A stretch of DNA of 64,000 bases from Bradyrhizobium sp. 200 (lineage in GTDB: Bacteria > Pseudomonadota > Alphaproteobacteria > Rhizobiales > Xanthobacteraceae): contig NZ_CP064689.1 in NCBI RefSeq assembly GCF_023100945.1, positions 2,710,001 to 2,774,000 of the forward strand, in the 5' to 3' direction. Of the stretch, positions 38,043 to 47,052 are shown in pieces. The notes beneath the pieces are model-generated. The model saw nothing but the letters and a program-made list of their open reading frames with translations, made no database searches and was not told the DNA's origin. The position numbers and the translations under genes were made by a program. Each line of letters starts with the position of its first letter. Within the stretch, counting starts at the first letter, position 1.

Positions 38043-39167
38043 ATGGGTTCATTGGCGGTATCCCGGCTTGCGATAGACGAAGCTCTGCCATCGGCGTCGA
38101 TCGCCGATCAGGTCGCGGCGATTGCGCGCAAAGAACTCGCACCCCAGGCGCTGGCGATCGACGAAGGCACGCTCTACCCTGATGCGTTGCTCCGGCGCCT
38201 CGGCGAAGCCGGCGCCTGGGGCAGCCATCAACCGGTGAATGGCGCGGCCGATCTGCGCTGCGCCATTCAGTCGATCGCCGCGCTCGGCGAGGTCTGCGGC
38301 GCCACCGCCTTCATGGCGTGGTGCCAGAACACACTGGTTTGGTACGCCTCGAATTCAAGCAATCCAAAACTCGTCGCCAGGTTTGCCGACAAGTTCGCCA
38401 GTGGCGAAATTCTCGGCGGCACCGGGCTGTCCAACCCGATGAAGAGCTTTTTCGGCATCGAGAAGCTGAAATTGAAAGGACGCAAGGTCGAGGGCGGTTA
38501 CGTCGTGCGCGGCGCGCTGCCCTGGGTCTCCAATCTCGGCGCCGACCATTTCTTCGGCACCATCTTCGAGCGCGAAGACGGGCCCGGCGGCATCGTGATG
38601 TTCCTCGCCGATTGCTCCGATCCCGCGATCACGCTGCAGCCGTGCAAGCCGTTCCTCGCCATGGACGGCACCGGCACCTATGGCGTGCAGTTCCGCGACG
38701 TCTTCGTGCCGGACGAATTGATCCTGGCCGAGCCGGCAGGACCGTTCGTCAAGAAAATCCGCGCTGGCTTCATCCTGCTGCAGGTCGGCATGGCGCTCGG
38801 CCTGATCAAGGACTGCATCCAGATCATGGACGAGGTCGAGGCGCCGCTCGGCCACGTCAACCGCTATCTGCCGCAGCAGCCGCTGCAGTTTCGCGAACTC
38901 CATGCCGAGTTCGAGAAGGAGACGATGGCGCTGGCGTGCGATCCCTATAATTCCGGCGACAGCTATTGGCGGCGCGTGGTGGCGCTGCGGCTACGCGCCG
39001 GCGACGCCAGCGTCGCGGCCGCGCATGCGGCGATGCTCCATTGCGGCGCGCGCGGCTATCTGAAGAGCCATCGCGCGCAGCGCAGGCTCCGCGAAGCCTA
39101 CTTCGTCGCCATCGTCACCCCCGCCACCAAGCAGCTTCGCAAGATGCTGGCCGGCGACGAGCACTGA
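38043..39167 (+). CDS. Acyl-CoA dehydrogenase-family protein
   Basis: The 374-residue flavoprotein has the acyl-CoA dehydrogenase layout: N-terminal helices with GEVCGATAFMAWCQNTLV, the central beta domain (GGTGLSNPMKSFFG, GGYVVRGALPWVSNLGADHFFG, GVQFRDVFVPDELIL), and C-terminal helices. Acyl-CoA dehydrogenase relatives near rhodanese and OsmC genes include flavin monooxygenases of organosulfur metabolism, so the substrate may not be an acyl-CoA. ATG 38043 follows GGAGGG; the GTG at 38031 is not needed. It starts 34 bases after OsmC. Confidence 0.88.
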   Translation: MGSLAVSRLAIDEALPSASIADQVAAIARKELAPQALAIDEGTLYPDALLRRLGEAGAWGSHQPVNGAADLRCAIQSIAALGEVCGATAFMAWCQNTLVWYASNSSNPKLVARFADKFASGEILGGTGLSNPMKSFFGIEKLKLKGRKVEGGYVVRGALPWVSNLGADHFFGTIFEREDGPGGIVMFLADCSDPAITLQPCKPFLAMDGTGTYGVQFRDVFVPDELILAEPAGPFVKKIRAGFILLQVGMALGLIKDCIQIMDEVEAPLGHVNRYLPQQPLQFRELHAEFEKETMALACDPYNSGDSYWRRVVALRLRAGDASVAAAHAAMLHCGARGYLKSHRAQRRLREAYFVAIVTPATKQLRKMLAGDEH

Positions 39168-39219
39168 GGGATTCTCAATCGACCCCCAACCAGCAACCAC
39201 AAAACAGGAGAGGCCTGCC

Positions 39220-40095
39220 ATGACGGACGTTCTGATTACTGCCGGCGAACTCGCGGAATTCCTCAAGAAAGAGCCGAGTGTCATCATCGACACCCGCAAT
39301 CCCGAAGCCTACGGCGCGGGGCATCTCCCAGGCGCCGTCAATGTCCATGAAATCTTCACCTATCTGGCGACCTCGACGCCGGAAGGCATGCAGGAGCTGA
39401 AGACGAAATTCGCCGACGCATTCGGCGCCGCCGGACTCTCGGGCAAGGAAACGGCGGTCATCTACGAACAGTCGATGAATTCCGGCTTCGGCCAGTCCTG
39501 CCGCGGTTATTACCTGCTCACCATGCTCGGCTATCCCAAGATCAAGGTGCTGCACGGCGGCTACGATGCCTGGGCGGCGGGGGGCCTGCCGGTGACTACA
39601 GACGCGCCGTCGCCGGTGAAGGCATCGTTCTCGATTGTGCCTGAAGCGGGCGACATCCTGATCGATGCCAAGACCATGCTTGCAGCCGTCGGCAAGCCCG
39701 GCATCGCGCTGCTCGATGTCCGCGACATCGACGAGTGGATCGGTGAAAGCTCGTCGCCTTATGGGAAGGATTTCTGCCCGCGCAAGGGACGCATCCCCGG
39801 AGCGGTGTGGCTGGAATGGTATCGCATGATGAAGCCGACCGCGGAGGGGCCGCGCTTCAAGTCGAAGAACGAAATTTTGGCGGAGTGCGCCACCGTCGGC
39901 ATCACGCAGAGCACGCCGGTCTATCTCTACTGCTTCAAGGGCGCACGCGCCTCGAACACGTTCCTCGCCTTGAAGAACGCCGGCGTGAAGGATGTCCGGA
40001 TGTATTTCGGCTCCTGGAACGAATGGTCGCGCGATCCGTCGCTGCCGATCGAGGAGGGCCTGCCCACGGACGTCAAGCTCACCAAGGCGGCCTAA
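39220..40095 (+). CDS. Two-domain sulfurtransferase (rhodanese)
   Basis: The 291-residue enzyme has two rhodanese domains. The first (about 1-130: VIIDTRNPEAYGAGHLPGAVN) has no cysteine at the active loop. The second (about 150-285) has the active-site Cys238 in YCFKGARAS. It should transfer sulfur from a persulfide or thiosulfate to an acceptor. It ends the OsmC operon, 52 bases after the dehydrogenase. AGGAGAGG precedes the ATG. Confidence 0.93.
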   Translation: MTDVLITAGELAEFLKKEPSVIIDTRNPEAYGAGHLPGAVNVHEIFTYLATSTPEGMQELKTKFADAFGAAGLSGKETAVIYEQSMNSGFGQSCRGYYLLTMLGYPKIKVLHGGYDAWAAGGLPVTTDAPSPVKASFSIVPEAGDILIDAKTMLAAVGKPGIALLDVRDIDEWIGESSSPYGKDFCPRKGRIPGAVWLEWYRMMKPTAEGPRFKSKNEILAECATVGITQSTPVYLYCFKGARASNTFLALKNAGVKDVRMYFGSWNEWSRDPSLPIEEGLPTDVKLTKAA

Positions 40096-40268
40096 CGACG
40101 CATCAGCGGTTGCCGTCTGATTGCACGGAATTGGACGGCAACAAGGCAAGGCGGCCTGCTATCCCCCCTGAAGCGATGGCGCGAACTGATGGAACCGCGC
40201 CATCGCGCCGCTCTGGCGTTCCGATCTCCGCTGCGTATAATCGCGAAGCAGTTCGGGTGATCGCGCGG

Positions 40269-40871
40269 ATGCTGATGTTCTCACGCAGATTTGGTCTAGC
40301 AATGGTCGCAGCGATGCTGTGCCTGGGCGCGCCGGCGGCCCACGCGCAGGCCTCTGCGGTAAACTACTGGATTCCGGGCTGGCCGATGGGATTCAGCGGC
40401 GCTGCGGGTGAGAGCCCTGACGCGTACGGCACCTTTCCGAGCTTCGACTTCCGCGACCTCGGAAACGACTCTTCCTATGCGCGCTACAATTTTTCGAACG
40501 GCTTTTTTGTCGGCAGCCAGCGCAGTAGCATGGGCTTCGGCGGCCTCAGCCAGAGTGCGTTTGGCAATTTCGGTTCGCTCTACACGGAAGGGGCGCAGTT
40601 CGGCTACAGCTTCAAAGACAGCGGGTTACCCGTCTCGGTCTACGCCGGTTTCGACACCCTGAAATACAATACCGGCCTCGGAAGCCCGTTCGCCCCATTT
40701 GACAACACGTCCGGCACACTGCCTGCCTATAGCGTGAATGCGGGCATCGAATTCCGGCCGACGTCGAATCTCAGTCTGTCCTTCGGGGCCAGCTATACCC
40801 AGCAGTCGGGCGACATCAATTCGCTTGCGCTGCCTGGCGCTTCCCCACTTGCCATCGGCGGCCGCCGCTGA
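40269..40871 (+). CDS. Outer-membrane beta-barrel-like exported protein
   Basis: The 200-residue protein has a signal peptide (AAHAQA) and a mature part rich in G, S, F, Y and N with alternating strands: YARYNFSNGFFVGSQ, GYSFKDSGLPVSVYAGFDTLKYN, INAGIEF-type strands, LSLSFGASYTQQ. It ends SLALPGASPLAIGGRR. I recall similar proteins in Bradyrhizobium genomes. It is read on from an earlier frame, but the signal peptide sets ATG 40269 (or 40275). Confidence 0.7.
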   Translation: MLMFSRRFGLAMVAAMLCLGAPAAHAQASAVNYWIPGWPMGFSGAAGESPDAYGTFPSFDFRDLGNDSSYARYNFSNGFFVGSQRSSMGFGGLSQSAFGNFGSLYTEGAQFGYSFKDSGLPVSVYAGFDTLKYNTGLGSPFAPFDNTSGTLPAYSVNAGIEFRPTSNLSLSFGASYTQQSGDINSLALPGASPLAIGGRR

Positions 40872-40890
40872 CGCGAAAATGAATTTTTTC

Positions 40891-40978
40891 GTCATGGCCG
40901 GGCTTGTCCCGGCCATCCACGTCTTTCTTGCTGATTTGAAACAAAGACGTGGATGTCCGGGACAAGCCCGGGCATGAC
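40891..40978. repeat. Palindromic repeat, GTCATGGCCGGG type
   Basis: GTCATGGCCGGGCTTGTCCC with GGCCATCCACGTCTTT is the inverted partner of AAAGACGTGGATGTCC and GGGACAAGCCCGGGCATGAC. A related copy is at 46387-46472. Confidence 0.85.
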
Positions 40979-41008
40979 GAGCCTGGTGCAACACGCTTGA
41001 TTCAAGCC

Positions 41009-42934
41009 TCAGCCTGCGGCTCCGCGCGAGCGTTCGGCAATCCCCAGCGCCTTGATGCGTGAGGCCAGCGTGGTTGGCTTGATGTCGAGCATCTCGGCGG
41101 CGCCGCCGGGGCCGAACACCTTGCCGGCGCAGGCCTGCAGCGCCGCGAGAATGTTGGCGCGTTCGTGTTCGCGCATCTCCGCGGCGGTCATGACGGCCGG
41201 ACGGACGTCGGCTTTTACGCGCGCCGCGGCGGCGGAGGGCTGCACGCCTGATACATCTGGCAGATCGATGCGCAGCCGGCCGTTCTGCGCGAGGATCGCC
41301 GCGCGCTCGATCACGTTCTGCAGTTCTCGGACGTTGCCGGGCCAGTCATAGCGCGCGAGCCGCCGTGCATCGCCCTCCGACAATCGCAGCTCGGATTTCA
41401 GGGCCTTGCTTTCACGCGTCAGAAAATGCTGTGCCAGCAGCGGAATGTCCTCGCGCCGCTCGCGCAGCGGCACAGACTCCACCGGAAACACGTTGAGCCG
41501 GAAATAAAGATCCTCGCGAAACCGGCCGCGCTGCACCTCCTGCTTCAGATCGCGGTTGGTGGCGGCGATCAGGCGCACGTCGACCGCGCGGGTGCGCTCT
41601 TCGCCGACGCGCTCGAAATTGCCCTCCTGCAGCACGCGCAACAGCTTGCCCTGCAGCTCTAGCGGAATTTCACCGACCTCGTCGAGAAACAGCGTGCCAC
41701 CATCGGCGAGCTCAAACCGGCCGATGCGGTCGCGCATCGCGCCGGTGAAGGCGCCGCGGACGTGGCCGAAGAACTCGCTCTCGAAGAGTTCGCGCGGGAT
41801 CGCCGCGCAGTTGACGCGGATCAGCGGCCGGTCGCGGCGGCTGCTTGCCTCATGGATGGCGCGCGCGATCAGTTCCTTGCCGGTGCCGGATTCGCCCGTG
41901 ATCATCACGGCGGCCGAGGTCGGCGCCACCAGCTTGACCTGGCGCAGCGTCGTCTGGATCGCCTCGCTCTGGCCGATGATGCCGCGCGGATTGGTCTCGA
42001 TGCGGATTTCTTCCTGCAGATAGGCGTTTTCCAGCTCCAGCCGTTCGCGCAGGCGGTCGACTTCGGCGAGCGCCGCATGCAGCTTTTCGTCGGCCTCGCG
42101 GCGCTGGCTGACGTCGCGGAACACGATCACCGCGCCCACGACGACGCCGCGGTCGCGGATCGGCGTCGAGGTGTATTCGACCCAGACCGGCGTGCCGTCC
42201 TTGCGCCAGAACACCTCGCCCTCGACCTGGTGAACGGCGCCGTCGCGAAACGCCGCGTAGATCGGGCAGTCGTGATCGGGGTAGTGGCGCCCGTCATGAT
42301 GTGTATGATGAACGATCGGGTGGATTTCCTTGCCGACCAGTTCTTCCGCCGCCCAGCCCAGCATGCGCTCGGCCGCCGGATTGACGAAGGTGGTCTTGCC
42401 CTCGGCGTTGACGCCGTAAATGCCTTCGCCGGCGGCGCGCAGGATCAACTGGTTTTCGCGCTCGATATCTTGGAACACGCGCTCGACCCGTTGCCAGGTC
42501 GCGATCCCGCCGCGCATGTGGTCCTCGGCCGCCGCATCGACATAGCGCCGGCGGCGCGCATCGAGATCGCTCATGGCGAGCAGCACCAGCGGGCGACCGT
42601 CACCCGGCACGAGCGAGCCGGCATATTCGAGCCTGAGCGTCTGCCCGGTGGCGTGACGCGGCGTCAGTGCATTGGTCCAGAACGCGCCCTTGTCGAGGAC
42701 GGCCTGCGTGAACACGATCAGCGCGGGGAGCTGGCCGGCGTGCAGCGTACTGACCTTGGTCTGCCGCAACAGAGCGCGGTCGTAGCCAAGCAGGGTGCAG
42801 GCGGCGGGATTGGCGTCGAGGATCAGGTCGGCGTGAGGATCGAGCAGCAGCGCCGGCTCGATCCCGAACTCGAACGCGGCGGCACGCAGTTCGACGTCCT
42901 GCGGCGGGGCCGTTGAACTCAAGGCAAGATCCAT
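41009..42934 (-). CDS. PAS-PAS sigma-54 activator, probable cyanate regulator
   Basis: The 641-residue enhancer-binding protein has two PAS domains (about 20-130 and 160-285; the second with [28 protein letters not shown] and [17 protein letters not shown]), a coiled linker, an AAA+ sigma-54 domain (Walker A GESGTGKE; sigma-54 contact loop [26 protein letters not shown]) and a C-terminal HTH ([26 protein letters not shown]). It is divergent from the cyanate operon, whose sigma-54 promoter and inverted repeats lie between them. The HDCPIY loop with several histidines and a cysteine may bind metal or a ligand. Confidence 0.92.
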   Translation of the reverse strand: MDLALSSTAPPQDVELRAAAFEFGIEPALLLDPHADLILDANPAACTLLGYDRALLRQTKVSTLHAGQLPALIVFTQAVLDKGAFWTNALTPRHATGQTLRLEYAGSLVPGDGRPLVLLAMSDLDARRRRYVDAAAEDHMRGGIATWQRVERVFQDIERENQLILRAAGEGIYGVNAEGKTTFVNPAAERMLGWAAEELVGKEIHPIVHHTHHDGRHYPDHDCPIYAAFRDGAVHQVEGEVFWRKDGTPVWVEYTSTPIRDRGVVVGAVIVFRDVSQRREADEKLHAALAEVDRLRERLELENAYLQEEIRIETNPRGIIGQSEAIQTTLRQVKLVAPTSAAVMITGESGTGKELIARAIHEASSRRDRPLIRVNCAAIPRELFESEFFGHVRGAFTGAMRDRIGRFELADGGTLFLDEVGEIPLELQGKLLRVLQEGNFERVGEERTRAVDVRLIAATNRDLKQEVQRGRFREDLYFRLNVFPVESVPLRERREDIPLLAQHFLTRESKALKSELRLSEGDARRLARYDWPGNVRELQNVIERAAILAQNGRLRIDLPDVSGVQPSAAAARVKADVRPAVMTAAEMREHERANILAALQACAGKVFGPGGAAEMLDIKPTTLASRIKALGIAERSRGAAG

Positions 42935-42952
42935 CTGCCAACACTCCGAGAT

Positions 42953-42996
42953 TTCGTAATTATGCTACGAATTTTCGTTTATCACGAATTTTCGTA
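42953..42996. promoter_or_regulatory. Operator array for the sigma-54 activator
   Basis: TTCGTA-N7-TACGAA is followed by ACGAATTTTCGT and, six bases on, ACGAATTTTCGTA. All share ACGAA/TTCGT arms. The block lies 58 to 100 bases upstream of the sigma-54 promoter and 18 bases before the activator start, so it may serve both. Confidence 0.7.
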
Positions 42997-43053
42997 ATCG
43001 CCAACGCCGCCGCAAATCCCTGCGACATCAACGCGATTGCTGAAGAAGAGGGC

Positions 43054-43069
43054 TGGCATGTGCCTTGCT
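43054..43069 (+). promoter_or_regulatory. Sigma-54 promoter of the cyanate operon
   Basis: TGGCATGTGCCTTGCT matches TGGCAC-N5-TTGCT with GG at 43055-43056 and GC at 43067-43068, exactly 12 apart. Transcription would start near 43080, 24 bases before the first start codon. Confidence 0.85.
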
Positions 43070-43103
43070 TAATTAGGGGGCAACGCCCGTGGCAGGAGGT
43101 CTC

Positions 43104-44489
43104 ATGTCTACCTTCGACAACCCATTCGATCCCAACCGCCGTCTTCATGCCGGGGGCTGCAGTTGCGGCCAGCATGTCAGCGAAGCCGAACACGACCATG
43201 CGGCCACGGCGCTGCGCTGCGAGCCCGCGCCGAGCGAGGAGAAGCGCTACGAGGGGGTGGTCGCCTCCGCCGTGGTGCGGGCGATGTTTCCCAAGGATGC
43301 CGCGCGGCGCGCGTTCCTGAAATCGGTCGGCGCCTCGACCGCGCTGGCCGCCATCTCGCAATTCTTTCCGCTTCAGACTGCGACTGAAGTCTTTGCGCAA
43401 GCCGGCACACCGGAGAAGAAGGACCTCAAGGTCGGGTTCATTCCGATCACCTGCGCGACGCCGATCATCATGGCGGCGCCGCTTGGCTTCTATGCCAAGC
43501 ATGGCCTCAACGTCGAGGTGGTGAAGACCGCCGGCTGGGCGGTGATCCGCGACAAGACCATCAACAAGGAATACGACGCCTCGCACATGCTGGCGCCGAT
43601 GCCGATCGCGATCACGCTTGGCCTCGGCGCCAACGCCATTCCCTTTACCGTGCCGGCCATCGAGAACATCAACGGGCAGGGCATTACCCTTGCCATGAAG
43701 CACAAGGACAAGCGCGACCCGAAGGACTGGAAGGGCATGAAGTTCGCCATTCCGTTCGACTATTCGATGCACAATTACCTGCTGCGCTATTACCTCGCCG
43801 AACACGGCCTCGACCCCGATACGGACGTGCAGCTCCGCTCGGTGCCGCCGCCGGAAATGGTCGCCAATCTCCGCGCCGACAACATCGACGGCTTCCTCGC
43901 GCCCGATAATATCTGCCAGCGCGCGATCTATGACGGCGTCGGCTTCATGCACATCCTGTCCAAGGAGATCTGGGACGGTCATCCCTGCTGCAGCTTTGCG
44001 GCGAGCCGGGAATTCATCACCAACTCGCCGAATAGCTTTGCGGCGCTGACGCGGGCGATCGTGGACGCCACCGCCTATGCGTCGAAGGCCGAGAACCGCA
44101 AGCAGATCGCCGAAGCGATCGCGCCGGCGAACTACATCAACGCGCCCGTCACCGTGCTGGAACAGGTGCTGACCGGCACCTATGCGGACGGCCTGGGCGG
44201 CGTCAAAACCGACGCCAAGCGCGTCGATTTCGATCCGTTTCCCTGGCAGTCCTTTGCGGTGTGGATGCTGACCCAGATGAAACGCTGGGGCCAGATCAAG
44301 GGCGACGTCGATTACAAGGCGGTGGCGGAGCAGGTCTATCTCGCGACCGACACCGGCAAGGTGATGAAGGAGATGGGGCTGACACCGCCAGCGACGTCGT
44401 ACAAATCGTTCGCGGTGATGGGCAAGGCGTTCGATCCGGCGAAGCCGGACGATTATCTCGCCAGCTTCAAGATCAGGAAGGCGTCGTGA
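43104..44489 (+). CDS. Nitrate/cyanate-type ABC binding protein
   Basis: The 461-residue protein is a CmpA/NrtA-family substrate-binding protein: KVGFIPITCATPIIMAAPLGFYAKHGLNVEVVKTAGWAVIRD and GFLAPDNICQRAI. A Tat-type signal ARRAFLKSVGASTA is centred at residue 68-69, so a 65-residue extension precedes it; this has CSCGQH and further H/C residues. Cyanate or another small anion is the likely substrate given cynS. GGAGG lies before ATG 43104. Confidence 0.9.
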   Translation: MSTFDNPFDPNRRLHAGGCSCGQHVSEAEHDHAATALRCEPAPSEEKRYEGVVASAVVRAMFPKDAARRAFLKSVGASTALAAISQFFPLQTATEVFAQAGTPEKKDLKVGFIPITCATPIIMAAPLGFYAKHGLNVEVVKTAGWAVIRDKTINKEYDASHMLAPMPIAITLGLGANAIPFTVPAIENINGQGITLAMKHKDKRDPKDWKGMKFAIPFDYSMHNYLLRYYLAEHGLDPDTDVQLRSVPPPEMVANLRADNIDGFLAPDNICQRAIYDGVGFMHILSKEIWDGHPCCSFAASREFITNSPNSFAALTRAIVDATAYASKAENRKQIAEAIAPANYINAPVTVLEQVLTGTYADGLGGVKTDAKRVDFDPFPWQSFAVWMLTQMKRWGQIKGDVDYKAVAEQVYLATDTGKVMKEMGLTPPATSYKSFAVMGKAFDPAKPDDYLASFKIRKAS

Positions 44490-44517
44490 GGGGTTCGGCG
44501 CACCAGCATTCTCCGCT

Positions 44518-44636
44518 GTCGTCCCGGCGAACGCCGGGACCCATACTCCGCGGCGGAAGTAATGAAGCACGGTCTCTGACGCCGTGCCTGAACGAGAAGA
44601 CACGGCGTATGGGTCCCGGCGTTCGCCGGGACGACA
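44518..44636. repeat. Palindromic repeat inside the cyanate operon
   Basis: GTCGTCCCGGCGAACGCCGG with GACCCATAC is mirrored by GTATGGGTC and CCGGCGTTCGCCGGGACGAC. It separates the binding-protein gene from the permease gene and could lower downstream expression. Confidence 0.85.
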
Positions 44637-44655
44637 TGCTGAGAGACTGTCCCCT

Positions 44656-45495
44656 ATGACCTTCTCCCTTCGTTTCCGCGCCGCCGTGGTTTCGATCGTG
44701 CTGTTCGCCGCGTTCCTCGGCATCTGGCATCTCGCCACGCGCTCGACGGCTGCGACCACCACGATGACGCCGGAATACGCCAAGCTGATGGGGCTGACAG
44801 CAACGCAGGGCAAGTCGGCGATGCCGGGCCCGCTCGATGTCGGCGCGAAATTGTGGGAGCATCTCAAGCAGCCGTTTTACGACAAGGGTCCGAACGACAA
44901 GGGCCTTGGCATCCAGCTCGGCTACTCCATCGCGCGCGTCGGCCTCGGCTATCTGCTCGCGGTGCTCGTCGCCATTCCGCTCGGCTTCCTGATCGGCATG
45001 TCGCCGCTGATCAGCAAGGCGCTCGATCCGTTCATCCAGGTGCTGAAGCCGATTTCGCCGCTCGCCTGGATGCCGCTCGCGCTCTACACCATCAAGGATT
45101 CCTCGATCTCGGCGATTTTTGTCATTTTCATCTGCTCGGTATGGCCGATGCTGCTCAACACGGCGTTTGGTGTTGCCGCGGTGCGCACGGAATGGATCAA
45201 TGTCGCGCGCACGCTGGAAGTCGGCACGGTTAGGCGCGCCTTCACGGTGATCCTGCCGGCTGCCGCGCCGACGATCCTCACCGGCATGCGGATTTCGATC
45301 GGCATCGCCTGGCTGGTGATCGTCGCAGCAGAGATGCTGGTCGGCGGCACCGGCATCGGCTACTTCGTCTGGAACGAGTGGAACAACCTCTCGATCACCA
45401 ATGTCATCATCGCGATCCTCCTGATCGGGGTCGTCGGCATGCTGCTGGACCAGATCCTGGCGCGCTTCACGCGCATGGTCACGTTCCCGGAATGA
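44656..45495 (+). CDS. ABC transporter permease
   Basis: The 279-residue inner-membrane protein is of the NtrB/CmpB/TauC type with the EAA-like loop AARTLEVGT-type sequence (NVARTLEVGTVRRAFTVILPAAAPTI). An N-terminal helix is followed by a 60-residue periplasmic part, and five further helices. ATG 44656 is chosen; the frame upstream lies in the palindromic repeat. It overlaps the ATPase gene by 4 bases. Confidence 0.93.
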   Translation: MTFSLRFRAAVVSIVLFAAFLGIWHLATRSTAATTTMTPEYAKLMGLTATQGKSAMPGPLDVGAKLWEHLKQPFYDKGPNDKGLGIQLGYSIARVGLGYLLAVLVAIPLGFLIGMSPLISKALDPFIQVLKPISPLAWMPLALYTIKDSSISAIFVIFICSVWPMLLNTAFGVAAVRTEWINVARTLEVGTVRRAFTVILPAAAPTILTGMRISIGIAWLVIVAAEMLVGGTGIGYFVWNEWNNLSITNVIIAILLIGVVGMLLDQILARFTRMVTFPE

Positions 45496-46427
45496 CTGTG
45501 ATGACCGACAAGTTCATCTCGATCGAAGGCATCGCACGGCGTTATCCCGGCGCGGATGGCGGTCAGACCGCCGTTTTCGAAGATCTGTGGCTGTCGATGG
45601 GGCGGGGCGAGTTCGGCTGCGTGATCGGGCATTCCGGCTGCGGCAAGACGACGGTGCTGAATATTCTCGCCGGCCTCGACGAGCCGAGCGAAGGCGCCGT
45701 CATCGTCGACGGGCAGGCCATTGAAGGCACCAGCCTCGACCGCGCGGTGATCTTCCAGAGCCACGCGCTGCTGCCGTGGCGCACCGTGCTCGGCAACGTC
45801 GCCTATGCCGTGACTTCGAAATGGCGCAACTGGGACCGCGCCAAGGTGAAGGCGCATGCGCAGAAGTTCATCGATCTGGTTGGGCTGACGGGGTCGGAGC
45901 ACAAGCGTCCGTCAGAACTCTCCGGCGGCATGAAGCAGCGCGTCGGCATTGCCCGGGCGCTTTCGATCACGCCAAAGATCATGCTGATGGACGAGCCGTT
46001 CTCGGCGCTCGATGCGCTGACACGCGGCACGCTGCAGGACGAGGTACGCCGCATCTGTCTCGAGACCGGACAGACCGCCTTCATGATCACCCATGACGTC
46101 GATGAGGCGATCTACCTCGCCGACAAGATTTTCCTGATGACCAACGGCCCGGGCGCCGTGCTGGCGGAGATCGTGGAAAATCCGCTGCCGAAGGATCGCG
46201 GCCGCATCGACCTGCACCGCCATCCCTACTACTACGCGCTGCGCAATCACATCATCGATTTCCTGGTCAGCCGCAGCAAGACGTTTGCGTCTGATGTGAC
46301 CGATCACGATCCCCGCAACGTGCCGGTGGTGCGGCCGGGCAAGCCGGAATTGGTGGTCGCTGCGGGATCCGAGGATTCAACACAGGCGTCATGGCCGAGC
46401 TTGTCCCGGCCATCCACGTCTTCCTGA
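45492..46427 (+). CDS. ABC transporter ATPase
   Basis: The 311-residue ATPase has Walker A GHSGCGKTT, Q-loop IFQSHALLPW, signature LSGGMKQR and Walker B IMLMDEP. It belongs to the nitrate/sulfonate/cyanate group. Start ATG 45492 shares ATGA with the permease stop; ATG 45501 is an alternative. The last 13 residues (ASWPSLSRPSTSS) are read from the palindromic repeat at 46387, so the original C-terminus seems to have been replaced. Confidence 0.93.
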   Translation: MTVMTDKFISIEGIARRYPGADGGQTAVFEDLWLSMGRGEFGCVIGHSGCGKTTVLNILAGLDEPSEGAVIVDGQAIEGTSLDRAVIFQSHALLPWRTVLGNVAYAVTSKWRNWDRAKVKAHAQKFIDLVGLTGSEHKRPSELSGGMKQRVGIARALSITPKIMLMDEPFSALDALTRGTLQDEVRRICLETGQTAFMITHDVDEAIYLADKIFLMTNGPGAVLAEIVENPLPKDRGRIDLHRHPYYYALRNHIIDFLVSRSKTFASDVTDHDPRNVPVVRPGKPELVVAAGSEDSTQASWPSLSRPSTSS

Positions 46428-46472
46428 ATAGCAAGCAAGACGTGGATGCACGAGACAAGTCCGGGCATGACG
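46387..46472. repeat. Palindromic repeat, copy at the ATPase 3' end
   Basis: Related to 40891-40978: GTCATGGCCGAGCTTGTCCC and CCACGTCTT pair with AAGACGTGG and GGGCATGACG further on. It supplies the stop codon of the ATPase gene and lies 18 bases before cynS. Confidence 0.85.
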
Positions 46473-46489
46473 CATAGAGGAGACTATCC

Positions 46490-46978
46490 ATGAAACGCGA
46501 AGACCTCACCGAAAAACTGCTCGACATCAAGCGCGAGAAGGGCTGGAGCTGGAAACACATCTGCGAAAAGATCGGCGGCTATTCGGAGGTGCTGATAACA
46601 GGCGCCATTCTCGGACAGATGAAATTGACAAAACCGCAGGCCGCCAACGCCGGCGAGCTGTTCGGGCTGTCGAAATCGGAGATCGCGATGCTCAACGAGG
46701 TGCCGATGCGCGGCACCGGCACGCCGATGCCGCCGACCGATCCCTTGATCTACCGCTTCTACGAACTGGTGATGGTCAACGGCCCGGCCTGGAAGGCGCT
46801 GATCGAGGAGGAATATGGCGACGGCATCATGTCGGCGATCGATTTCGACATGGTGATGGAGCGCCTGCCCAATCCCAAGGGCGACCGCGTCAAGATCACG
46901 ATGTCCGGAAAATTCCTGCCGTATAAGTATTACGGCGCCAGCGGCAATGTGCCGGAGTATGGATTCAAGGAAGGGTGA
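46490..46978 (+). CDS. cynS: Cyanase
   Basis: The 162-residue enzyme decomposes cyanate with bicarbonate to ammonia and carbon dioxide. The active-site residues are visible: Arg89 and Glu92 in LIYRFYELVM and Ser115 in GDGIMSAIDF. The N-terminal helical domain (KREDLTEKLLDIKREKGW) and C-terminal GKFLPYKYYG are as in the family; six residues longer than the E. coli protein. It is the last gene of the operon after the transporter. GAGGAG precedes the ATG. Confidence 0.98.
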   Translation: MKREDLTEKLLDIKREKGWSWKHICEKIGGYSEVLITGAILGQMKLTKPQAANAGELFGLSKSEIAMLNEVPMRGTGTPMPPTDPLIYRFYELVMVNGPAWKALIEEEYGDGIMSAIDFDMVMERLPNPKGDRVKITMSGKFLPYKYYGASGNVPEYGFKEG

Positions 46979-46983
46979 AAGAG

Positions 46984-47050
46984 GCGAATAGCGAGTAAGC
47001 GAGTAGCGAATGGTGCTTTCCCTATTCGCTATTCGCCACTCCCCATTCGC
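46984..47050. repeat. Palindromic repeat, GCGAATAGCG type
   Basis: GCGAATAGCGAGTAAGCGAG pairs with CTATTCGCTATTCGCCACTC. A similar element is at 48884-48950. It lies between the convergent cynS and PEP-mutase-family genes and may end both transcripts. Confidence 0.8.
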
Positions 47051-47052
47051 GT

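Noticed and set aside
46984..47050. Possible CRISPR or tandem array of GCGAATAGCG units
   Set aside because: The units form one inverted repeat, not regular direct repeats with spacers.
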